From assembly GCA_038496445.1 (NCBI GenBank), contig JALMLS010000175.1, positions 124,001-188,000 on the forward strand: a stretch of 64,000 nt of DNA, in the 5' to 3' direction. A program made the translations under genes and the position numbers. This stretch comes from Trichosphaerium sp. ATCC 40318. Taxonomy: Eukaryota; Discosea; Flabellinia; Trichosidae. The notes below the pieces were generated by a model. That model was given only the letters and a program-made list of their open reading frames with translations, was not told where the DNA came from and did no database searches. Shown here in pieces: positions 56,606-64,000 of the stretch; the first letter of the stretch is position 1; each line of letters starts with the position of its first letter.

Positions 56606-59600
56606 ATGGCCACAGAAAATCCGGTGAGGCTATTTGAGCAGGTATTATGGGTTGGGTTAGAGCATGAAATAAACACGGGAGATCTGAAGCCTGTGTTAAA
56701 ATTGGCTTTCCCAAGGGATGCAGGGTTTGAGCAAAGTGCTATACAGTTCTGTTTTCCAGATTTGAGCGCGATAGCGGATGCTTCAAGGCAGTAAGTGCGA
56801 TCAAGCTAGATCTTCGTACAAACGCGTAATTTACAACAAAAACAAATTACAGCGCGAAAAAACGCGAAAACATTTGTTTTTAAATTTCTTTGTACAAACT
56901 ACGAAATCTAACGACATATAGACAAGAACGCTTTACCTTTGCACTAACAAACGGCGACGGAAACGTACGTAACTTGTTCGATCAAAAAGGAAAATAACTG
57001 ATAATATGCCATATAGAGGGTATTTGGTTGCGTTATAAGAGTATTTAATGTAGCAAAAAGATACCCAGATTGTTTATGTGTTCTAAGTACAAAGTACGTT
57101 ACAACGCCTTACAAATAACCGTTTTCACACCGTTCAAACATTCTTTTATTTTAAAACCGGATTGCCAAACATATTATTTCTTTATCTCCTCGTTAATCTA
57201 ACCGCAATAGCCCTTGGTATGAAGTGTTGTGGGGAATAGGTGAGATTTTAGATGAACGTATGCAAGTAGCGGGAATAGAAGGTTGGACAACGTTTATGGA
57301 TGTAGCATACAATGTAAAAGTACCAAAGCGTGTACGATATTGTTTTATGCCATTTACCGTTTTTGATCAACAACTTACACCAAAGTGGCTTACGATTGTG
57401 ATGTGACGTTCTATTTTATTTATTGTATGCGTAGGGTAGCGATATTGATATAAGAGTACGCCGTGTTGATGCTCTACCAACATTATATACGCTACATCGT
57501 CCTGACATCGAGGATTTTCCGTTTGGAAAGGTAGGCACCTTAATTTTTTTTTTCCTTTTTTTCTTGCTTGTCACTAACGCTTGTTTTTGAAGATGTCTTT
57601 ACAAACGTTACTGGATAGTTTGCATAGTAACTCAAGAATAATGGAATTGTTCTCATCATTACTTTACGAAAATCGTATTATAATGCACAGTAATAGCCTA
57701 TCCAAGCTCTCTTCTTGTTGCTTAAGTGCTGTGTCAACGCTTTACCCTTTTTGTTGGCAGGTATGTTAATAATTGACTGTTTAACGTTAAATGTAATTAA
57801 AGCTAACCGTTTTTTTCTTTTAGCACATTTTTATTCCTGTCCTACCACAAGCGTTATTGAGCTACTGTTGCGCTCCTATGCCTTTTTTTGTAGGCGTTCA
57901 TTCTTCTTCCATTCCAGAGATTATGACACTACCACTTGAAGAGGTACCTGGTCAAACTATTCTTTGAAACTTATTTTTATTTGTGCCGTTTGTTTTTATT
58001 CTTACTATTTTTTTTGTTCGCTGGTAAATAACTATCATTGTATTAATTGTTACTAGGTTGTTTTTATAGATTTAGATCATGGGACTGTCTCTATTGATAA
58101 AGCAAATTATACACCTCTACCTGAAGAGCAGTGGATTATTCGTAAAGCAATAACAGATGCTAGACAAGCTGTGAAGCAAGGTCTTCCATACAAGGTTAGA
58201 TTATACTGGATGCGATTGTATGTTTAACATTGGTGTAGGAACGCAAGATTCGAAAGGCTTTTTCCCAGTTTTATCTTGCTCTTGTTGCCACTTATGTGAA
58301 CCATATTACCAAGAACGATAAAGGCAAAACTATCCTTGATAAAGAGGCATTAGTTGATGAGATTGTTGCTAAAAAATTGACTGATAAGGATCGCACACGT
58401 ACATATCAGGTAATTTTTTTTTAAAATGTGTTTTTATTGTTTACAGTATTTCTCTTTTGTTGTTCTTTTATTTTGGAGTAACCACTATTTTTTAATATAG
58501 ATCCTGCGTGTATTTACTGAATCTCAAATGTTTGAACAATTTGTTGCTCAGAGGCTTCAGTTTATAGATGAAAAGACGCCTATGAAAGAAACTTCATTTG
58601 ATCAGATGGCTGCAATTATTGCTAGAACACCAGGTGGTCTAGACTTACGTGATGAGCGTGAACAAGCTGCTGCTGGTAGTATGCGATTCGCTAAGATAAC
58701 TGGAAAGACAAAAAAGCTAACAAGCTCACTGCGTAAACAATTTGAAGTACGCGTTTTTGACATCTACCCTTTTTTGCCACCCTACTTACGTTTTTATTAT
58801 CTAGACTGTACAAAAAGGTGTCAAAACTCGTGCCAGAGCTTATTCTGAGTATAATAAAAGGAAAACAACCACAGATGAAGATTTTCCTATGCGTAAACCA
58901 GAGGCTACTGGCACTTCTGCTAAGTTAGCGTACGATTTTTTATCTTTTTGATTGTCAAAACCCAAATGTACGCCTTTCTCATCTAAGTTTTTCTTTTAGT
59001 CCGAAAAGCGATTTACGTATTATGACTCAAGTTGGTATGGAGGACGAAGATGTATCTGCTAGCTCTATGAGGGTTAAAACACGTAAAAGGAGCACAAATG
59101 AACTTCGTAAAACAGCTAGACCTTCGAGAAGATCAGAGGCGCCTTCCACTAACACAGCAACAACAGCAAGAAACACTCTTAATACAGGGGGTTCATCCTG
59201 GAGAGAATCAGCGTCATTGTCTGCAAACAATGGTACAGTATTTGTTTTTTGTTTACAAATAATAACCATCCCTAGGAATTCGTAGAGGAGATCCTAGAAC
59301 TCTTCGCAATGCAGTAAGCGCTAGGCCTACTGCAAAGCAAAACACGCCTAATCCAAATGCACGTCGTAATCGTCGTAGTATGGCAATCGTTGGTAGACCT
59401 TTATTAGATATGGACTCATTTAATGGCGTTGTACGCTCTATTTACATTACGTGTTGATGGTTGCTTACGCTTCTTAGTCTAGTGGACCGTCAGGTGTTAC
59501 TTCTGGTGCTCAACGAACGCGTGGTGCTGTGCAAATAACGCAGCAAGACATGGAACAAACTTTCTCCAATATGCTCATCGAGGATGGAGGTAAAAAATCC

Positions 59601-60483
59601 TATTGGCCTCTATCGACGCCTAAAGGTGAAGATATACATACAACGTCAAGTAATCCAGCGCCTTCGAAGCCTCAAGGCTCGTATATGAATGACTTGGCCT
59701 CTTTGACACTCAAGCCTTCCAAGCCTCCCCCATCAGCTGCTCAAAAGAGTTCTTATAGACATACTATGGCTTTGACTGCTGGTGATATACAAAAGGTTTT
59801 AGGTGCGTTTTTCTTCGAGTTTGTTTTTTGTAGATTACCATCGTTGACTGTCTCAAAAAAACCCCACAAGTCCAATATGATTTGTTACGCGCTCTTTTTG
59901 CTCATGTACTTTTTCAATAGGGACTCCAACTCGTCCAACCAAACCTGTTGTGCCTCCACCTAAACCGGCTTTCTCCCCTACAAATCCCTTTGCTAATCGC
60001 ACGTATACTTCTGCACAACAACGTCCTACCCGTAGGCCTCCTCCTGTAAATAACTCAAACAATCAAAACGAAACCCGAAAAGCTTACGAGGCAGCGAAAC
60101 AACGCGAGCGTGAGCGAAAATCCACATATAAGCCGCTGCCAGTACCAAAACGCTCAAGAAATAGAAGTTGGCGAAACACAGTTCAACTATCTCAACCGCC
60201 TCCAATGGTGCCTAATGCGCATGGAAATCAGCAAACGAATAGAACAACGAACGGTGGTAGCCATGCGTCTTTTACTAGAGCTCACAAGAACGTCCAACGC
60301 CAAACAGACGCAATTTTACATAATTATTACTCCAGTGGTATACCTGTATCCGGACAAGCTTCTCCAGCTGCTCCTCGTAGGAACCCACCCGCTTCTTCTT
60401 TTCAAACGGCGCCACCACGGACTTACCAACATGGTGCGAAAAGAGACTTTTTGAGTAACCGACAAGGAACGTCTTTCAAGTAG
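56606..60483 (+). CDS. DENN-domain protein (predicted Rab GEF)
   Basis: DENN proteins exchange GDP for GTP on Rab GTPases during membrane traffic. ATG 56606 (MATENPVRLFEQVLWVGLEH). The uDENN part has QFCFPDLSAIADASRQ and RFTFALTNGDGN. The core cDENN (about 57595-57925) is diagnostic: FSSLLYENRIIMHSNSLSKL, AVSTLYPFCWQHIFIPVLPQ, YCCAPMPFFVGVHSSSIPEI, followed by VVFIDLDHGTVSID and dDENN sequence up to about 58740. The long C-terminal tail (58830-60483) is basic, Ser/Thr/Pro-rich and probably disordered, with proline motifs (RPTKPVVPPPKPAFSP, RRPPPVNN) that could bind SH3 domains. About 15 introns. Closest to the DENND1/DENND2 type by motif; the Rab partner is unknown. Confidence 0.88.
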
Positions 60484-61035
60484 ACGTTTTTTTTTTTGGG
60501 TAAAAAGTTTTTTTCGGTTTTTTTTTCTGCTCGAAAGAGAAATAAGGGTTTTTGCTCTTTTTCCGTCGACGGTTTGTAATTGGTGTGTATTGTACAATGA
60601 ATGTAAAATAGATTGATTTCTCCATACTACTTGTTTGTAAACTTCGCGTAAAAGGGGATGAGTTCAACTTTCAAAATTTTTCATTTGGTTTGTTTCGAAA
60701 ACTTGAAAAAAACGGTTTCGTTTCAGAGTATTGTTGTACTTAAAATTTACTGAATACCTGAGGTATCATTTTGGTAATATTATAAAAGCCCAAAATTTAA
60801 CTCTAAACAAGACATATCTCGAGTTTTGGAAAGGGTTTGAACAATGTGTTATTGTCTCACACATTTGATCTGTTTTTTTCTTTCATAAGGGCATTTATTG
60901 GCACAAAGCCTGGGAACGCTTAGTATACAGCAATGTAAGAGTACAAATTTTATTTGTTAGTTGTAGGCCATGTTTATTACGGGTCCTTTTTGAGTCTGTT
61001 TTTACTGTTTTTTAATGTTTATTTGTAGCCTACCA
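60484..61035. other. intergenic spacer
   Basis: AT-rich, about 550 bp, between the DENN stop and the LamG-like gene. TTTTTTTTTTGG runs near 60490 and a Lys-rich minus-strand frame are low-complexity only. No gene seen. Confidence 0.5.
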
Positions 61036-62826
61036 ATGCGCTTTGAATTGTTACTCCTTGCGTTCTACGTATCGTATATATCAACACAAGGATGTGTGGA
61101 TATTTCTAGTATGAAAGAGCACGTCATAGGGTGGTGGAAATTAGACCGTGAGGGTAATGAACAGCCAAATATGATGAACGGAGTAAATGGAATAATTGGT
61201 GCGGGTACAGTTGTTGAGGAGGTAATTTCATAAAATCTTTCTACAGTAATTTCTTTCTAACCACGTGAAAACTCCTCTAGACGCACGTGAACGGAAGTCT
61301 AAGATTCGTAGATGCTTATATGAGTCTAGTTGCGGATGTTCTTAAACCACACACGCGTGCGTACACGCTCTTTTTTTTTTTGTTGCTTTTTTTAAACTAA
61401 AGCATGTTCAGGTGACTTTTCAATTGAGTTTTGGTTTAGAAGAGAAAGAAATGGCAGATTTGAGATGCTCGTAGATTTTAAGGATCAGCGCGGAACAGGG
61501 CTTGGTATTTTCCTTGACAACGGGGATTCCCTTATTGTGGAAGTTGGTGTTAGCACGTGTTTTTCAGAGTGTTTACTGCGTGTGATTTAATTGTTTGTTT
61601 CAAGACAACAGCTCAAGGCAGTTAACGACTAAACACGTCGTTTCAGATACCGCTGGATACCATCACATCGCTGTAGTAGTTGAAAGGTAAGTGATAGTTG
61701 TCTAGCATATATTGATGGAGTATTGTGAATAAAATAGAGTGTCTTTTGTTTAGGGACGCATACACAAAAGTTTATGTTGACGGAGATGTTGAAGAGCTGA
61801 CTCAACATTACGTTCCAAGATTTGATATGACGCCAGAGACAAGTGAATATGTCATTGGTGCAGAATTTAATGGTAACGTATACGAGAAATTTTTTTCGGG
61901 TGTTCTAGATGAGGTACTTCAAACCTTTTTTATGATATGTGTTACACGGATATCACGTGATTCTGTCGAACGTTACGTAGTCTTAACTTTTTTAGGTGAC
62001 ATACTACTTCACCGTTGTACCACCAGAAACAATACAAGCAATATATGATGCTGGTACGCTTACTTTCGCGGTGTTTAAACAAAGCCCTCGGTCACATTTT
62101 TATGACTTTATTTGGCTTAAAATGTGTTTAGGGACCGATGGTAAATGCAGTCTAGATGTTGATCCTGTAGTGATTACTGCACCTCCTGTACAAAACGTAA
62201 CGGCGACTCCAACTACAGAACCACCAACGAACGCGCCACTTGAATGTAACGGAGCACCTCCTGTGAATGCAGTTTGCAATGGAGAAACAGGTATTTGGGA
62301 AATAGAAGAACCTATTGCTCTCGAAGGCGGAAGTATAAACGTTTTCGTACCAATCGTTTATAAAGGAGACTTTACTGTTTCTGAAGGCGCCATAAGTACA
62401 ATATCTCTCTTCAATGGGGCATCGCTTACCTTTGAACAATGTCCAACAATCAACGAAACTTTGACTGTTTTTATTGATATTCTTAATGAAACACAAAGGA
62501 TAATATCACTTCCTGATGGCTGTGATATTGATGAAGGTGTATTGAACTTAGTAGCGAGGGATACATGCGCGCAAGTCGTTACAATGAAACAGTTCAATCA
62601 GGTCTTCGCTTCGATCGGTGGAAGCACTTGTACAGAGAATGGAAGCTCAAAAATGGAAGGAAAAACAATTGCTTGGATATCTTCTGTGACTATATTAGCT
62701 GTATTAATAACCATTGGTTTGGTAGTGTTCTTGGCTTATTGGAGCAGAATTGTTAGAAAGAAAATCAACCTCAAAGCCGTTGAGCAACAACTAGAGAACG
62801 ATTTAGGCGTAGATAGCGCCATGTAG
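61036..62826 (+). CDS. type I membrane protein with LamG-like (concanavalin-fold) ectodomain
   Basis: Signal peptide from ATG 61036 (MRFELLLLAFYVSYISTQG). A Laminin-G-3/concanavalin-like domain spans several exons: HVIGWWKLDREGNEQP, THVNGSLRFVDAYMSLV, GDFSIEFWFRRERNGRFEML, LGIFLDNGDSLIVEV, GYHHIAVVVERDAYTKVYVD, and FFSGVLDEVTYYFTVV. A Pro/Thr linker (VTATPTTEPPTNAP) leads to a second Cys-containing beta-rich region (62240-62630). One transmembrane helix follows (ISSVTILAVLITIGLVVFLA), then a short basic cytoplasmic tail ending VDSAM at 62826. Probably a surface lectin or adhesion/recognition protein. The fold call rests on motif spacing; the ligand is unknown. Confidence 0.75.
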
Positions 62827-62914
62827 ATAATGATACAGAAAAAACTGAGTAATGTTAAATAGATAATCAACTTGTTTTTGTACTTCAAGTTCCGTGTTGC
62901 GCAACACAAATCTT

Positions 62915-63094
62915 ATGTTGACTTTATCGGGTCGGTTCAATCCGCGCCCTTACACGAAGAGTTTGATTTCTAGAAGTGTAGTGATGTTAGTGCCCTTGTT
63001 TGGTGGGAAACTGAGCGGTTGGTACAAACGTCGCTTCAGTTGCCCTGAATTTATGCGAAAAGCAATAAACCAATTACGGCAAAAAAATGAATAA
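62915..63094 (+). CDS. 59-residue basic protein, possible mitochondrial
   Basis: Single frame from ATG 62915: MLTLSGRFNPRPYTKSLISR, a moderately hydrophobic centre (SVVMLVPLFGGKLSGWY), and a basic end (MRKAINQLRQKNE). The acid-free N-terminus suits mitochondrial import, and the size fits a small inner-membrane subunit, but I recognise no family. It lies 88 bp after the LamG gene stop, so it could also be a chance frame in that gene's 3' untranslated region. Confidence 0.4.
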   Translation: MLTLSGRFNPRPYTKSLISRSVVMLVPLFGGKLSGWYKRRFSCPEFMRKAINQLRQKNE

Positions 63095-63331
63095 AAACCG
63101 AAATTTCCTTCTTTCCTAATTGCGTTCAGCACTCATAGATAACATAAATAAACACAATACATATATTATAGAGGCGTGAGCAGGGTTTTGTATCATATTT
63201 GTGGAGCACAACTAAAAACTGTGTCAAAACGTTCAATGAAACGAATGTCGTAAAAAATAGTCGAAACTCGGCAAAAAAAGTTGAGTTTTCTGACACAAAG
63301 TCCATTATTTTAAGAGCAGATACCATCAACG

Positions 63332-64000
63332 ATGGAGCTTTCTATAACAGAAAATGATCTGATATGGGCAGCAAACAAAGTGAACGTAACAAGAGAGATA
63401 GCGGCTAGTATTTTTGCTCTACTTGTTTCCTCAGCCCAAAACGCATCAAGAGCCGTACAAGACGCTCAAAGAGATATAGAAGATGATATTGATACGATTC
63501 AAGGGGCAATAGGGCAGTTTTTCAACTTAACGTAAGAGAACCGCCCATCTTTGATTGCCGCTTTAAGTAGTTTTATTCACTTTATTGTTTAGCTATGTTC
63601 TGTATATTGCTGGTTACTTTGTTGTTCTTGCTTCTCTTAGCGGCTTCCTACAGCTTATATCTGACAAAAAAAAGGGTCAACAAGCCATAATATCGTTCTG
63701 CTACTTCGCCCTTTTCATTCCGGTACTTTGCAGTCTTTTTTTTCTGTCGTTTTCTAAAAATAGGAGCTCTAATTGTTTTGTTTTTTTATTGATAAATCTC
63801 ATCGTGACGTTCTCTTTAGGTCGCATTCTCTATTGCTGAGCGTGGTGCTATTGTTATGTCTTCCGTTATGATACTAACGGCCGTCATTTTTCTGCTACCA
63901 CAAACGTTATGGACTGGTATGAAAGCTTGTGTTGAAGCGAAAATGTTTGAACAAACAAGCCAAGTATTTGTTATGATGGATGCAATAACTTTTGTCGTTG
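63332..64000 (+). CDS. membrane protein, 3' end outside the window
   Basis: ATG 63332 (MELSITENDLIWAANKVNV), a short soluble helix (QDAQRDIEDDIDTIQGAIG), then membrane segments: YVLYIAGYFVVLASLSGFL, IISFCYFALFIPVLCSLFF and, after an intron ending near 63820, MSSVMILTAVIFLLPQTLW. The last exon is still open at the window edge (ITFVV). No family recognised. The exon joins FNLT-YVLY and FLSFSK-VAFSI look good. Confidence 0.6.

Overview
This is a gene-dense window (roughly 38% GC by eye) of a nuclear genome from an intron-rich, probably free-living microbial eukaryote. Most genes are broken by many short introns, commonly 38-60 nt, with a GTACG/GTAAG-like donor, a CTAAC-like branch site and TAG/CAG acceptors. 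The genes are classically eukaryotic: MCM8, kinesin-5, a Ras GTPase, PARG, a DENN protein, a WASP-type VCA protein, a class C GPCR and a trefoil GH31 alpha-glucosidase. The standard genetic code fits throughout. I cannot place the species from sequence alone; a protist with phagotrophic or secretory habits fits best.

Layout. 0-9 kb: end of an unknown gene, a secreted GH31 glucosidase, an intronless F-box/LRR gene, an LRR-filamin gene and two gene fragments. 9-16 kb: an uncertain membrane-protein gene, MCM8 (-) and, divergent from it, a mitochondrially targeted TraB protein (+). 16-22 kb: a class C GPCR carrying a MITE-like element in an intron, then a second polytopic receptor-like gene. 22-25 kb: three minus-strand genes (a weak one, a repeat protein with a mitochondrial-type N-terminus, and a secreted propeller-like protein). 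25-30 kb: kinesin-5. 31-38 kb: a small secreted protein, Ras, a GPI-type SMP-30/NHL protein and a PUB-PARG fusion. 38-45 kb: a kelch-BTB-BTB (LZTR1-like) protein, a tiny secreted cationic peptide and a VCA protein. 45-54 kb: peptide deformylase, a second F-box/LRR gene, a MIT-ClpB fusion, ABHD18, an SprT-like metallopeptidase and an orphan intronless gene. 55-64 kb: an unknown gene, a DENN Rab-GEF, a LamG-like membrane protein, a 59-residue protein and the start of a membrane protein.

How the genes relate. These are unlinked eukaryotic genes rather than an operon, but several share themes. Ras and an LZTR1-like protein (in animals the CUL3 adaptor that targets Ras) lie about 5 kb apart. Ubiquitin and p97-type biology recurs in the F-box proteins, the BTB protein and the PUB domain on PARG. 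Genome maintenance is represented by MCM8, PARG and the SprT-like protein. Several genes encode secreted or surface proteins. Divergent gene pairs share very short promoters (66, 98 and 125 bp).

The most unusual items are two domain fusions (MIT + ClpB-type AAA+; PUB + PARG), a strong excess of the palindrome CACGTG in introns and spacers, and a spliced gene for a 68-residue arginine-rich secreted peptide. Exon joins were made by hand: gene spans are more reliable than individual splice sites.
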